From: Pseudovibrio denitrificans JCM 12308
GTDB taxonomy: Bacteria; Pseudomonadota; Alphaproteobacteria; Rhizobiales; Stappiaceae
Direction: 5' to 3'
NCBI RefSeq assembly: GCF_001310815.1
Contig: NZ_BAZK01000016.1
Location: 1-64,000, forward strand
DNA length: 64,000 nt
This document shows positions 9,583-19,885 of this stretch, piece after piece. Each line of letters begins with the position of its first letter. Position 1 is the stretch's first letter. The position numbers and the translations under genes were made by a program. The notes beneath the pieces are model-generated. The model was not told the DNA's origin. It saw nothing but the letters and a program-made list of their open reading frames with translations, and made no database searches.

Positions 9583-10923
9583 ATGGCTTCTGCAGCCGAG
9601 CAACTTGCTTCAAACCTTAACTTTTCTGCCTTTGCTAAAGCCGAGGAACTGAAGAAGCGAATCTGGTTCACGCTAGGCGCGCTTTTGGTTTATCGATTCG
9701 GAACCTATATCCCTCTGCCTGGAATTAATCCTGACGCGCTCGCACAGGCCTTCGGAAACGTACAGACTGGCATTGTTGGCCTGTTTAATATGTTCTCCGG
9801 TGGTGCTGTCGAGCGTATGGCTATTTTTGCCCTCGGCATCATGCCTTACATTTCTGCGTCGATTATCATCCAGCTTATGACTTCCGTTGTTCCTACACTG
9901 GAACAGCTGAAGAAAGAGGGTGAGCAGGGCCGGAAAAAAATCAACCAGTACACACGTTTTGGTACAGTGATTCTGGCGACCTTCCAGGCTTACGGTATTT
10001 CCGTTGGTCTTGAAGCCGGCACGAACATTGTAATCGATCCGGGCTGGTTCTTCCGTATTGCAACAGTTCTTACCCTTGTTGGTGGTACTATGTTCCTGAT
10101 GTGGCTGGGTGAGCAAATCACCTCTCGCGGCATTGGTAACGGCATTTCTTTGATCATTTTCGCCGGTATTGTTGCCGGGCTTCCTTCTGCGATTGCTTCC
10201 ACTTTGGAACTTGGTCGTCAGGGCGCTCTTGCAACTCCGATCATTCTGGCAGTTGTTATTCTGTCAGTCGTGGTTATCGGCGTTATCGTATTCATGGAAC
10301 GTGCACAGCGTCGTTTGCTGATTCAGTATCCACGTCGTCAGCAAGGCAATAAGATGTTTGAGGGGAACACTTCGTTCCTGCCACTCAAACTCAATACGGC
10401 AGGTGTTATTCCACCGATTTTTGCAAGCTCCTTGTTGCTGGTACCAGCGACTGTTTCCAGTTTCCAGACCGGTGATTCCACTGGTTCTATGGCGTGGTTG
10501 ACGACTGTCACTGCGTTGCTGGGTCACGGTCAACCAGCCTACATGGTTCTTTATGCAGCACTAATCATCTTTTTCTGCTTCTTCTACACTGCGATTGTTT
10601 TCAATCCGTCGGAGACTGCAGACAACCTCAAGAAGCATGGTGGCTTCATTCCAGGGATCCGTCCAGGCGAACGTACTGCGCAGTACATTGACCATGTGCT
10701 AACTCGCATTACGGTTGTCGGTGCAATATACATTACTCTCATTTGTTTGTTGCCAGAGTTCCTGATCTCAGCAACGGGTGTGCCGTTCTACTTCGGTGGT
10801 ACGTCTCTGCTCATTGTTGTTAGCGTCACCATGGATACCGTTTCTCAGATCCAGGGACACCTTCTTGCTCATCAGTACGAGGGCTTGGTGAAGAAGACGA
10901 AGTTGAGGGGGAAACGTAGATGA
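9583..10923 (+). CDS. secY: Protein translocase subunit SecY
   Basis: SecY (446 aa) forms the inner-membrane protein-conducting channel. Ten hydrophobic segments are evident; the first (about residues 26-44) is followed by the periplasmic plug region. Family motifs include [14 protein letters not shown] and the cytosolic [26 protein letters not shown] loop split across residues 263-285. The C-terminus is basic. The gene ends 4 nt inside adk, the common secY-adk arrangement. Confidence 0.97.
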   Translation: MASAAEQLASNLNFSAFAKAEELKKRIWFTLGALLVYRFGTYIPLPGINPDALAQAFGNVQTGIVGLFNMFSGGAVERMAIFALGIMPYISASIIIQLMTSVVPTLEQLKKEGEQGRKKINQYTRFGTVILATFQAYGISVGLEAGTNIVIDPGWFFRIATVLTLVGGTMFLMWLGEQITSRGIGNGISLIIFAGIVAGLPSAIASTLELGRQGALATPIILAVVILSVVVIGVIVFMERAQRRLLIQYPRRQQGNKMFEGNTSFLPLKLNTAGVIPPIFASSLLLVPATVSSFQTGDSTGSMAWLTTVTALLGHGQPAYMVLYAALIIFFCFFYTAIVFNPSETADNLKKHGGFIPGIRPGERTAQYIDHVLTRITVVGAIYITLICLLPEFLISATGVPFYFGGTSLLIVVSVTMDTVSQIQGHLLAHQYEGLVKKTKLRGKRR

Positions 10924-11492
10924 GATTGATTCTTCTTGGCCCTCCTGGTGCTGGTAAAGGCACTCAGGCAGGTCGACTTGTTGCGGCGCATGGTATTGTT
11001 CAGCTTTCCACTGGCGACATGCTTCGTGCAGCTGTAGCGGCTGAAACCGAAGTCGGCTTGAAGGTCAAAGATGTTCTGACACGTGGCGAACTGGTATCTG
11101 ATGACCTGATTTGCTCCATCATTTCTGATCGTATTGATCAGGCTGATTGCGCAAAAGGTTTTATCCTTGACGGTTTCCCACGCACCATTGCTCAGGCTGA
11201 CGCTCTCGGCGAACTGCTTGAGAAGAAGAACCAGAGACTTGATGCTGTTGTTCAGCTGAAAGTTGATGAAGGTATCCTTCTTGAACGTATCGAAACCCGT
11301 GCTCGTGAGAGTGCTGAAGTACGTTCCGATGACAATGCGGAGTCTTTGAAGAAGCGTCTTGCAGTGTACAACGAGCAAACAGCTCCTCTCATTCAGTACT
11401 ACGGTGAGCGGAACATGCTGATGACCGTTGATGGCATGAAGTCCGTTGACGAAGTCGCTGCAGAGATCGATACAATTTTGAGCACGGTTTAA
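10920..11492 (+). CDS. adk: Adenylate kinase (short-lid form)
   Basis: Adenylate kinase converts ATP + AMP to 2 ADP in the cytoplasm. The P-loop [10 protein letters not shown] is at residues 7-16, followed by STGDMLR and [10 protein letters not shown] for AMP binding. At 190 aa it is the short form without the 27-residue LID insertion or zinc-binding cysteines of long bacterial enzymes. It overlaps secY by 4 nt. The TAA stop lies in a terminator loop. Confidence 0.96.
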   Translation: MRLILLGPPGAGKGTQAGRLVAAHGIVQLSTGDMLRAAVAAETEVGLKVKDVLTRGELVSDDLICSIISDRIDQADCAKGFILDGFPRTIAQADALGELLEKKNQRLDAVVQLKVDEGILLERIETRARESAEVRSDDNAESLKKRLAVYNEQTAPLIQYYGERNMLMTVDGMKSVDEVAAEIDTILSTV

Positions 11493-11504
11493 TCCGTGCT
11501 TTTT
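11481..11504 (+). terminator. Intrinsic terminator overlapping the adk stop codon
   Basis: AGCACGG (11481-11487) pairs perfectly with CCGTGCT (11494-11500); the six-base loop contains the adk TAA, and TTTTT follows directly. It is the same stop-in-loop plan as at rplO. It would separate adk from rpsM or attenuate read-through. Confidence 0.65.
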
Positions 11505-11712
11505 GAAGGCAGGCGCTTGCGCTTGCCTTTATAATAAAGTATAGCCGGCGCACATCGACACCATAATCGATTGGCGCCGGTTTTCCTTGGGAAACCGAGG
11601 CTGATCTTTTTGCTGTGTGATGGTGCGCCTTCAACCTGCCAGGTTGTTGGTGTGTTATCGGCAAAAAATGGGAGAGGGGACAACCGTTCCCTCGTAATTG
11701 GAGAAAATAAAC
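11505..11712 (+). promoter_or_regulatory. adk-rpsM spacer with further hairpins, probable promoter region
   Basis: This is the longest spacer inside the ribosomal cluster. After the adk terminator there is an inverted pair AAGGCA/TGCCTT (about 11507-11530), an A/T-rich stretch TTTATAATAAAG, and a second hairpin CCGGCGC/GCGCCGG (11545-11580) followed by TTTT. The rest leads to the GTG of rpsM. The layout suggests that the rpsM-rpsK-rpoA-rplQ unit has its own promoter and leader; no promoter boxes are claimed with certainty. Confidence 0.4.
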
Positions 11713-12081
11713 GTGGCACGTATTGCTGGCGTCAACCTTCCGACGAATAAGCGCGTAGTTATCGCGCTGCAGTACATTCATGGCATTGGCGCGAAGTTTG
11801 CGCAGGAAATCACCGACAAAGTTGGTATTGCTGCTGAACGTCGTGTTAACGAACTTTCTGACGCAGAAGTTCTGAAAATCCGTGAAGCAATCGACGCTGA
11901 GTACACCGTAGAAGGTGATCTTCGTCGTGAAACTGCAATGAACATTAAGCGTCTCATGGACCTTGGTTGCTACCGTGGCCTTCGCCACCGTCGTGGTCTT
12001 CCTGTTCGTGGTCAGCGCACTCATACCAACGCTCGTACCCGTAAGGGTCCTGCAAAAGCGATCGCTGGTAAGAAGAAGTAA
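11713..12081 (+). CDS. rpsM: 30S ribosomal protein S13
   Basis: S13 (122 aa) forms head-body and inter-subunit bridges and contacts P-site tRNA. The [14 protein letters not shown] start, [13 protein letters not shown] and the C-terminal [24 protein letters not shown] signature are clear. The GTG at 11713 gives the standard N-terminus; the in-frame ATG at 11698 would add five residues with no family support. First gene of the alpha-type unit. Confidence 0.95.
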   Translation: MARIAGVNLPTNKRVVIALQYIHGIGAKFAQEITDKVGIAAERRVNELSDAEVLKIREAIDAEYTVEGDLRRETAMNIKRLMDLGCYRGLRHRRGLPVRGQRTHTNARTRKGPAKAIAGKKK

Positions 12082-12102
12082 TTAGCCGGTTATCCGGTGG
12101 AG

Positions 12103-12119
12103 CCGCCGCACTACGGCGG
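12103..12119 (+). promoter_or_regulatory. Hairpin in the rpsM-rpsK spacer
   Basis: CCGCCG (12103-12108) pairs with CGGCGG (12114-12119) around a five-base loop, 21 bp after the rpsM stop. No T-run follows. It may be a stability or processing element before rpsK. Confidence 0.35.
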
Positions 12120-12145
12120 TGAAGATATCGAAGTTAGGAAATAGA

Positions 12146-12535
12146 ATGGCTAAAGATTCGACGCGTGTGCGTCGTCGCGAACGGAAGAACATTTCTTCTG
12201 GTGTCGCGCATGTGAACTCTACGTTCAACAACACCATGATCACCATCACCGATGCTCAGGGCAACGCGATCTCTTGGTCGTCTGCCGGCGCGCTCGGCTT
12301 TAAGGGTTCTCGTAAGTCTACCCCTTATGCTGCACAGGTCGCTGCCGAAGACGCTGGTCGTAAGGCTGCTGAACACGGCATGCGTACTCTCGAAGTAGAA
12401 GTACGTGGTCCAGGTTCTGGACGTGAATCCGCTCTGCGTGCGCTTCAGGCTGCAGGTTTCGTTATTACATCTATCCGTGATGTAACTCCGATCCCGCACA
12501 ACGGTTGCCGTCCACGCAAGCGTCGCCGCGTCTAA
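12146..12535 (+). CDS. rpsK: 30S ribosomal protein S11
   Basis: S11 (129 aa) lines the mRNA exit channel. [25 protein letters not shown] N-terminal region, [14 protein letters not shown], and the C-terminal signature [18 protein letters not shown] are present. The ATG at 12146 ([11 protein letters not shown]), after AGGAAATAG, was preferred over an in-frame start at 12119. Confidence 0.96.
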   Translation: MAKDSTRVRRRERKNISSGVAHVNSTFNNTMITITDAQGNAISWSSAGALGFKGSRKSTPYAAQVAAEDAGRKAAEHGMRTLEVEVRGPGSGRESALRALQAAGFVITSIRDVTPIPHNGCRPRKRRRV

Positions 12536-12614
12536 CAGTTCGTTAGGCAAGTTTTCCACCCAGGCAAGGAATTGTTGGCCATTAGGCTACGGGATAGCCA
12601 GAGGGTATTTAAAC

Positions 12615-13637
12615 GTGACAATTCAGAAAAACTGGCAAGAGCTTATCAAGCCAACCAAACTCGACATTCGTGCTGGCGATGATGCACGCTTCAAAGCTTC
12701 TGTGATTGCAGAACCGCTTGAGCGTGGCTACGGCCTTACTCTTGGCAACGCACTGCGCCGCGTTCTGCTGAGCTCCCTTCAGGGTGCTGCAGTGACCGCT
12801 GTTCAGATCGATGGCGTTCTCCATGAGTTCTCATCTATTCCTGGCGTTCGTGAAGATGTGACCGACATCATCCTGAACATCAAGGAAGTAGCGCTTCGCA
12901 TGGAAGGCGAGGGACCAAAACGTATGGTTCTGCGTAAGCAGGGTCCAGGTGCGGTCTACGCTGGTGACATTGAAACTGTAGGTGACATTGAGGTTCTTAA
13001 CCCAGGTCTGCTGCTGTGTAACCTTGATGAAGGTGCGGAAGTTCGCATCGAATTCACTGTTAACACCGGCAAGGGTTATGTTCCTGCTGCCGCTAACCGC
13101 CCAGAAGACGCTCCAATCGGCCTGATTCCGGTTGACAGCCTGTATTCTCCGGTTAAGAAGGTTTCTTACAAGGTTGAGAACACCCGTGAAGGTCAGGTTC
13201 TTGACTATGATAAGCTGACTTTGACTGTTGAAACTGACGGATCTGTGATCCCTGAAGATGCAGTAGCATTTGCTGCTCGTATCCTGCAGGATCAGCTGTC
13301 TATCTTCGTGAACTTCGAAGAGCCACAGCGTGAAGTTCAGGAAGACACAGTTGCAGAACTTGCGTTCAACCCAGCACTGCTGAAGAAGGTTGATGAGCTC
13401 GAGTTGTCTGTACGTTCGGCAAACTGCCTGAAGAACGACAATATCGTATATATTGGCGATCTCATTCAGAAGACAGAAGCAGAAATGCTTCGCACACCGA
13501 ACTTCGGTCGTAAGTCTCTCAACGAGATCAAAGAAGTTCTGGCGCAGATGGGCCTGCATCTCGGTATGGAAGTGGCAAACTGGCCACCAGAAAATATCGA
13601 TGAGCTCGCTAAGCGCTACGAAGACCACCAATATTAA
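12615..13637 (+). CDS. rpoA: RNA polymerase subunit alpha
   Basis: The alpha subunit (340 aa) dimerises to nucleate RNA polymerase assembly and its C-terminal domain binds UP elements and activators. The NTD motif [17 protein letters not shown] (about residues 38-54) and the alpha-CTD with [12 protein letters not shown] (about residues 260-271) and [12 protein letters not shown] are intact. It uses a GTG start at 12615. Spacing to rplQ is 79 bp. Confidence 0.97.
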   Translation: MTIQKNWQELIKPTKLDIRAGDDARFKASVIAEPLERGYGLTLGNALRRVLLSSLQGAAVTAVQIDGVLHEFSSIPGVREDVTDIILNIKEVALRMEGEGPKRMVLRKQGPGAVYAGDIETVGDIEVLNPGLLLCNLDEGAEVRIEFTVNTGKGYVPAAANRPEDAPIGLIPVDSLYSPVKKVSYKVENTREGQVLDYDKLTLTVETDGSVIPEDAVAFAARILQDQLSIFVNFEEPQREVQEDTVAELAFNPALLKKVDELELSVRSANCLKNDNIVYIGDLIQKTEAEMLRTPNFGRKSLNEIKEVLAQMGLHLGMEVANWPPENIDELAKRYEDHQY

Positions 13638-13716
13638 AGGAACAGGAGCCGAGTGCTTTGCATGAGGTTCCGGCGGTCTGAAGCAGATCGCAATTGACTT
13701 AACAAAGGAGAGGGCC

Positions 13717-14151
13717 ATGCGCCACGGTAAATCCGGCCGCAAGCTCAATCGGACGTCAAGCCACCGTAAAGCGATGTTCGCTAACATGGCAGCTTCGCTC
13801 ATCCAGCATGAGCAGATTGTAACGACGCTTCCGAAAGCAAAAGAGATGCGTCCAATCATCGAAAAGCTCATCACTCTGGGCAAGCGCGGCGACCTGCATG
13901 CACGTCGTCAAGCAATTTCCCAGATCCGCGACACTGCAATGGTATCCAAGCTGTTTGATACCCTCGCAGAGCGTTATGCGGACCGTCAGGGTGGTTACGC
14001 TCGCGTACTGAAAGCTGGCTTCCGTCATGGTGACAACGCACCAATGGCTGTTATCGAGCTGGTTGACCGCGACGTAGAAGCTAAAGGCGCTGCAGACCGT
14101 GCACGCGTTGAAGCAGAAGAAGCTGCGGAAGCAACTGAAGCTGCTGCATAA
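13717..14151 (+). CDS. rplQ: 50S ribosomal protein L17
   Basis: L17 (144 aa) lies near the tunnel exit. The [20 protein letters not shown] start is diagnostic, followed by [17 protein letters not shown] and the [24 protein letters not shown] region. The C-terminus has a 25-residue Ala/Glu-rich tail, common in alphaproteobacteria. It is the last gene of the cluster and is followed by a strong terminator. Confidence 0.96.
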   Translation: MRHGKSGRKLNRTSSHRKAMFANMAASLIQHEQIVTTLPKAKEMRPIIEKLITLGKRGDLHARRQAISQIRDTAMVSKLFDTLAERYADRQGGYARVLKAGFRHGDNAPMAVIELVDRDVEAKGAADRARVEAEEAAEATEAAA

Positions 14152-14173
14152 GCTTTTCGCATAAGCGATTTTA

Positions 14174-14203
14174 AAAAGGGTGCCTCCGGGCACCCTTTTT
14201 TAT
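14174..14203 (+). terminator. Intrinsic terminator after rplQ
   Basis: AAAAAGGGTGCC, a short loop and GGCACCCTTTTTTA form a strong GC stem with T-run 22 bp after the rplQ stop. It closes the ribosomal protein cluster. Confidence 0.9.
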
Positions 14204-14496
14204 TGCCTGAACGAATTTCACCTTGAGGACGGCTGAAATCGAGAATCCTGAAGGGATCACAGGGTCGCGTTAGGGCAGTTTTATCAGGTGGAACGGGATC
14301 AGCATGTGGTGCACACTGTGCGCTAGGCATTGCAACTTAGGCTGGTAGGGAAAGAGACTAGTTGCGTGAAGAAATTCGGCTAAATGGCTTTGGTATTTTA
14401 AGATTTCTTCGATTTGAAAAGCATTTTAAATATTTGTTTTAAGCAGAGATTAACACTATGGCCTGACTATGCTCAACGTATTACTCGGGGGCTAAT

Positions 14497-16695
14497 ATGC
14501 GTTCTAAATCTGATGAGAGCGGCTCTGTATCCTCACCAAGAGTCAAAAATTATTTTAATCGTATTGCTGTTCGTCTTCCATTCATCATGGTTGGACTTGC
14601 AATTATTGCGAGTGCCGTCGTGGCATTCCTTGGGTATACGCGTGCGGAAAGCGCGCTGACTGAAGCAAGCAAGAAACAGCTGGTTCTTGTGGCTCAGGCT
14701 CGTCGGGATACACTCGATGAGAAGCTTGAGCGTGTTGATAGTGATATCAAGCGTCTGGTTAAGAGTAACGCCATGCGCGTTGCGATGACGGACCTACTGG
14801 CATCCATGGACTCTCTGAGTGCTGACAAGGAAGACATCCTTGGCTACTTCCAGAAGAGTGGGTCTTCAGCAGCTGAGCGTTTGCAGTTGACCGGCAACGG
14901 TAACAAGACGCTTTACTCATGGCGTCATGCGGTGGTTCACCCAGACTTCGTTGCCAGTGTTACCGGTGGCGGGTATGCGGATATTCTGATCATGGACGCA
15001 AATGGTCTGGTGATCTATTCCGCGACCAAGTCCTCAGAGTTTCTTGAGAGTGTGAAAGAAGGAAAGCTTTCTGGGTCTCTGCTGAGCCAGGAGTTCAACA
15101 AGGCGGCGAAAGCATCTGAAGGGGATGTGATCTATTCCGAGATTGCTCAGTATGAGCCGGATGGAAATGCTGCTTCCCTTCTGATCTCTGCACCAGTGTT
15201 TGTCGAAGACTTCAGTCAGGTGGTCTTCAAAGGCGTGATCACTGTTCGTCTGGACTCCTCGTTCTTCGATAGCGTTCTGCAAAATCGTGAGAACATGGGT
15301 GAGACTGGTCAGACCTATCTGGCGCGCATCGATGGCACCATCCTTTCCAACCAGGCTCTTTCTGATGTTCCAACTGCGTTGGTGAAGAAAGACGACCCTG
15401 AAGTTGTTGAGAAGGTTGTGGCAGATCTGCGTGCGAACCCAGAAACCAATGTGGGCTTTGCTGAAGTTCAGGAGCAGTTCGTTCTGGCGCTGCCACTTGG
15501 CTTCGAGAAACTGCCAACCGTTATTGTTGCAAAGACAAGCGTGAGCGAAGCGCTGGCTGTGGTTCATGCACTTGCCAAAGAGATCATCATCAGTGGCCTG
15601 ATCGTTCTGGCTGTTGTTGCTGCGATCGGCATCTTCATGGCACGTAGCCTGTCTACTCCGCTCAATCGTCTGTCTTTCAACCTGAAGCAGATCGCTAACG
15701 GTAATCTGGATGTTGAGATCATCTCTGCTCAGCGCAAGGATGAGATTGGTGATATTGGCCGTGCAGTGAAATCCTTCCAGGCTGGTCTGGTTCGTGCAAA
15801 AGAGCTGGATGAGAAGCAGGAGAGGGAACAGCAGGAACAGGAAGAACGTGTGAAGCGTGTTGATGCTCTCAATGAGAGCTTCGATGTGGGCGTTCGTGAT
15901 ATCCTGACCACTGTGACTGATGCTGGTGGCAATCTGGAAAGCACTGCGAAGAGCATGGCAAGCATCTCTGAGCAGACCAACACTGAAGCGCAGACCGTGT
16001 CTTCTGCTTCTGAGCAGTCTCTGATGAACCTTCAGGCTGTTGCTGGCGCGGCTGAAGAGCTTTCTGCAACGGTTGGTGAGATTGACCGTGAGGTTCGTCG
16101 TTCCGCTGATGTGTCCAAGCAGGCGGCTGAGAAGGCTGCTGCGGCTGAGGTCTCTGTTAACGGTCTGATGGAAGCTGCTCAGCGTATTGGTGAAGTTGTT
16201 TCCCTGATCAATGACATTGCAGATCAGACCAACCTGCTGGCACTGAACGCGACCATTGAGGCTGCACGTGCTGGTGAAGCTGGTAAGGGCTTTGCGGTTG
16301 TTGCATCTGAAGTTAAGGGACTTGCGAACCAGACTGGTCAGGCGACTGGCGAGATCAGTGTTCAGATCCAGTCTGTTCAGGCTGAAACTGAGAAGGCTGT
16401 TGAAGCCATCAAGGAAATCAGCACCGTTATTGCTGATGTGAATGAAGCGGCGACCGCGATTGCTGGTGCTGTTCAGGAGCAGGCAGTGACTGCAACTGAT
16501 ATCTCCAGCAACATTCAGCAGGTGACTTCTGGTAGTTCTGAAGTGGCTCAGGCCATCACCCGTGTGAGCATGATCGCAAGTGATGCTGGTCATGAAGCGG
16601 AGAATGTTCTTGGTGCTGCAAACCAGCTGACTCATCAGTCTGAAGAGCTGAAGGTGATGGTTGAAGAGTACCTTGAGAACATCAGAGCAGCGTAA
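14497..16695 (+). CDS. Methyl-accepting chemotaxis protein
   Basis: A membrane chemoreceptor of 732 aa that would signal to CheA/CheW. Residues about 28-48 form TM1, a long periplasmic sensing region with a dCache-like look (about 50-360) follows, then TM2 (about 368-388), a HAMP domain and a cytoplasmic coiled coil. The signalling tip is fully conserved: [20 protein letters not shown] followed by [11 protein letters not shown]. No C-terminal NWETF-type pentapeptide for CheR/CheB is visible. It stands alone, 345 bp after rplQ, with its own terminator; the ligand cannot be inferred. Confidence 0.93.
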   Translation: MRSKSDESGSVSSPRVKNYFNRIAVRLPFIMVGLAIIASAVVAFLGYTRAESALTEASKKQLVLVAQARRDTLDEKLERVDSDIKRLVKSNAMRVAMTDLLASMDSLSADKEDILGYFQKSGSSAAERLQLTGNGNKTLYSWRHAVVHPDFVASVTGGGYADILIMDANGLVIYSATKSSEFLESVKEGKLSGSLLSQEFNKAAKASEGDVIYSEIAQYEPDGNAASLLISAPVFVEDFSQVVFKGVITVRLDSSFFDSVLQNRENMGETGQTYLARIDGTILSNQALSDVPTALVKKDDPEVVEKVVADLRANPETNVGFAEVQEQFVLALPLGFEKLPTVIVAKTSVSEALAVVHALAKEIIISGLIVLAVVAAIGIFMARSLSTPLNRLSFNLKQIANGNLDVEIISAQRKDEIGDIGRAVKSFQAGLVRAKELDEKQEREQQEQEERVKRVDALNESFDVGVRDILTTVTDAGGNLESTAKSMASISEQTNTEAQTVSSASEQSLMNLQAVAGAAEELSATVGEIDREVRRSADVSKQAAEKAAAAEVSVNGLMEAAQRIGEVVSLINDIADQTNLLALNATIEAARAGEAGKGFAVVASEVKGLANQTGQATGEISVQIQSVQAETEKAVEAIKEISTVIADVNEAATAIAGAVQEQAVTATDISSNIQQVTSGSSEVAQAITRVSMIASDAGHEAENVLGAANQLTHQSEELKVMVEEYLENIRAA

Positions 16696-16726
16696 CACCT
16701 GCCAGTTCTGATGAAGATTAGTGAAG

Positions 16727-16748
16727 CGCCGGGGAGACCCGGCGTTTT
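16727..16748 (+). terminator. Intrinsic terminator after the chemoreceptor gene
   Basis: CGCCGG (16727-16732) and CCGGCG (16739-16744) form a stem followed by TTTT, 31 bp after the stop codon. Confidence 0.8.
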
Positions 16749-16958
16749 GCGTTTATGGAGGCATGGGTGATTGGTGCCAAGCAAAATGCCATAAGCCGTA
16801 AATCCACATGGAGTTTTCGGGGATACGAGCTGGCTGCCTAAAACCGACAGATTGGCCTTTTCATTTCCATATTGCAGACTTATCTGTAACCTGCTGCTCC
16901 CGAATTTTTTGAAAGAAAATCATTTTGACGTGGGGGCTCTTGCCGAAGGGATTTAAGA

Positions 16959-18403
16959 ATGGGTCAAATCAGGAAGTCTGCTGCTCACTTGGTTCTTTGT
17001 GCGGTTCTTGGTGCATCTGGCGTGGTTGCGTCGCAAGGTGCAGGCGCACTGGCCAATGAGAAGACTGTTCCCACATCACAAGCTGAGATTTCGCTTTCCT
17101 TCGCCCCAGTTGTGAAGAAAGTGGCACCGGCAGTGGTGAACGTTTATGCCAGCCGCACTGTTCAGGAACGTCGCAGAGTTTCTCCGTTCTTTGATGACCC
17201 GTTCTTCCGCCGTTTCTTTGGGGAACAGTCAGATCGCTTTGCCCCGCGTTCCCGCAGCCGTGTTCAGAGCTCTCTGGGATCCGGTGTAATCGTTTCTGAG
17301 GATGGAACGATCATCACCAACCATCACGTGATTGCGGGCGCTGATGAGGTTCGTGTCGCGCTTTCTGATCGCCGTGAGTTTGATGCGGACATCATCCTCA
17401 TGGATGAGCGCACTGACCTTGCTGTGCTCAAGGTGCGAGATCCTGATGGTGCCTTCCCGGTTGTCCCATTCGCTGATTCTGATGGCCTTGAGGTTGGTGA
17501 TCTTGTGCTTGCCATTGGTAACCCGTTTGGGGTTGGTCAGACTGTGACGCAAGGCATTGTTTCTGCCGTGGCACGCAATCAGGTGGGTGTCTCTGACTAT
17601 CAGTTCTTCATTCAGACCGACGCTGCTATCAACCCAGGTAACTCCGGTGGTGCACTGGTTGATCTGAAAGGGCGTCTGGTTGGTGTGAACACAGCAATCT
17701 TCTCTCGCTCCGGTGGCTCTAACGGTATCGGCTTTGCGATCCCAGCTAACATGGTGGAAGTGGTTGCCTCTGCTGCGGATGATGGCGGTATCGTGCGGCG
17801 CCCGTGGGTTGGCACCAGCGTGCAGCCTGTCAGCTCCGATATTGCGGCAAGCTTAGGTCTGGAGCGTCCGAGCGGTGTGCTTGTGACGCGTATTCAGGAT
17901 GGTAGCCCGGCTGACCGTGCTGGGATTCGCGTTGGTGATCTGATCCTTTCTGTCGGCGGCACTGAGGTTGATGATCCGGATGCTTATGCTATCGCCTTGC
18001 CACCAAGAAGGTTGGCGGCACCACCAAATTTGAGGTGATGCGCGGTGGTGAGCCGTTCATGGTTGAAATCAGCCTGGAGCGTGCGCCGGAAACTGTGGCA
18101 AGAGACACACGGGAGATCAAAGGGAACTCGCCATTTACGGGTGTTCGGGTTATGAATCTTTCTCCAGCGGTGGCTGAAGAGCTGCGTATGTACAACGAGT
18201 TCTCTGGTGTGGTGATTGCTGATATTCAGGCGCGTAGTAATGCTGCCTATGTCGGCTTTAAACCCGGTGATATCGTGGTTGAGATCAATGGTGCAGAAGT
18301 GACAAGCACCAAAGACCTTTCCAAGCTGACAGCCAAGCGTCAGCGTACGTGGAACATCACCTTCAAGCGTGATGGTCAGCTGCGGCAGGTAAGTTTGCGA
18401 TAA
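16959..18403 (+). pseudogene. degP: DegP/HtrA-family periplasmic serine protease, broken by a -1 frameshift as written
   Basis: A Do-like trypsin-fold protease with two PDZ domains for periplasmic protein quality control. An N-terminal signal peptide precedes the protease domain, with the catalytic histidine in TNHHVI, aspartate in DLAVLKV and serine in NPGNSGGAL. PDZ1 begins near residue 285. The reading frame breaks at about 17988: the bases there read TAT GCT ATC, but restoring one G gives TAT GGC TAT CGC CTT GCC, matching the family and joining the PDZ2-containing frame that runs to 18403. The restored length is about 481 aa. It precedes rarA, a common alphaproteobacterial order. Base loss in the assembly is at least as likely as a true pseudogene. 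Confidence 0.85.
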
Positions 18404-18459
18404 TGCAGTCCTGAAGCATCGTTAGCTTCAAGGCTTGCGCAGAGGAATATTGAGAGACC

Positions 18460-19769
18460 ATGAGTGATCTGTTTTCCGCCAATGGGATGGATCAACTGGA
18501 AGACAGGCCGCTTGCTGACCGCATGCGGCCTCGTGTTCTGGAGGATGTTGTCGGGCAAGGCCACCTGCTGGGTGAAGATGGTATTTTAAGCCGTATGCTG
18601 CGTTCCGGCTCTCTTGGGTCTCTCATCTTCTGGGGCCTCCGGGGACTGGTAAGACCACGGTGGCCCGATTGCTTGCTGATGCAACGGATCTGGAGTTTGA
18701 ACAGATCTCTGCGATCTTCTCCGGTGTTGCGGATCTGAAGAAATGCTTTGAACGCGCCAAAGGGCGGCGGATCTCTGGCAAGCGGACATTGTTGTTTGTA
18801 GACGAGATCCATCGCTTCAACCGTGCTCAGCTGGATAGCTTTTTGCCTGTGATGGAAGACGGCACCATCACACTGGTTGGGGCGACTACCGAGAACCCGA
18901 GCTTTGAGCTGAACGCAGCGTTGCTCTCACGCTCTCATGTGCTCACCTTCCAATCCCTCAATGAAGATGCCTTGATTGACCTACTCAAGCGGGCTGAAGA
19001 GGAGATGGGCCGTGAGTTGCCTCTGGATGAAGAAGCGCGTCTTTCACTTGTTCGTATGGCCGATGGGGATGGTCGTTCTGCGCTGACATTGGCCGAAGAT
19101 GTCTGGCGGACAGCTGGTGATGATGAGGTGTTTGATACTGAACGTCTTGCCGAAGTGGTTCAGCGCCGGGCGCCGATCTACGACAAGACCAAGGATGGTC
19201 ACTACAATCTCATTTCTGCGCTGCATAAATCCATTCGCGGGTCTGATCCGGATGCCGCGCTTTACTGGATGTGCCGTATGCTGGAGGGCGGGGAAGATCC
19301 GCTTTACATCATCCGCCGTCTGACAGTGATGGCCTCTGAAGACATTGGCATGGCTGATCCGAATGCGTTGGTGCAGGTGAATGCTGCGCGTCATGCCTAT
19401 CAGCTGGTCGGCTCTCCGGAAGGAGAGTATGCGCTTGCGCAGGCTGCGGTTTATCTGGCGACAGCTCCCAAATCCAATGCGTCTTATCTGGCCTATAAAG
19501 CCGCGCGGATGGATGCGCGGGAGCATGGATCTCTGGTGCCGCCAAAGCACATTCTCAATGCGCCAACGACCATGATGAAGAAGATGGGATACGGTGCGAG
19601 TTATCGGTATGACCATGATGAGCCGGATGCGTTCTCTGGTCAGGACTATTTCCCTGAGAAGATGGGCCGGCAGAAGTACTATGAGCCGAATGCCCGTGGG
19701 TTTGAGCGTGATATCCAGAAACGCTTGAGCTATTGGGATCGATTGAGAAAAGAACGCGGCAACCAGTAA
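18460..19769 (+). pseudogene. rarA: RarA/MgsA replication-associated recombination ATPase, broken by a -1 frameshift as written
   Basis: RarA is an AAA+ ATPase of the clamp-loader clade acting at stalled replication forks. The N-terminus ([20 protein letters not shown]) is in one frame and the rest in another, starting [13 protein letters not shown]. The break lies inside the Walker A codons near 18638: adding one C to the CC run restores [17 protein letters not shown]. Walker B (LLFVDEIHRF), the sensor segment VGATTENPSF and the C-terminal KHIL...YGASYRYDHD region are intact. The restored length is about 436 aa, normal for the family. A break exactly in the P-loop of an otherwise perfect gene suggests a sequence error. 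Confidence 0.88.
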
Positions 19770-19885
19770 GGCTGGCCCCTTGTTTTAGCGAGGGCCAAAA
19801 GCACTTTGCAGGCAAACACATAAACTACACGTAACTTTGTTTGGGTTTCCCGTTTGCAATCGGGCATCCTTCTTCGCACACTGAC

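Noticed and set aside
15034..16698. 554-codon open frame antisense to the chemoreceptor gene
   Set aside because: It mirrors the codon bias of the mcp gene on the opposite strand; no motif, start signal or family likeness.
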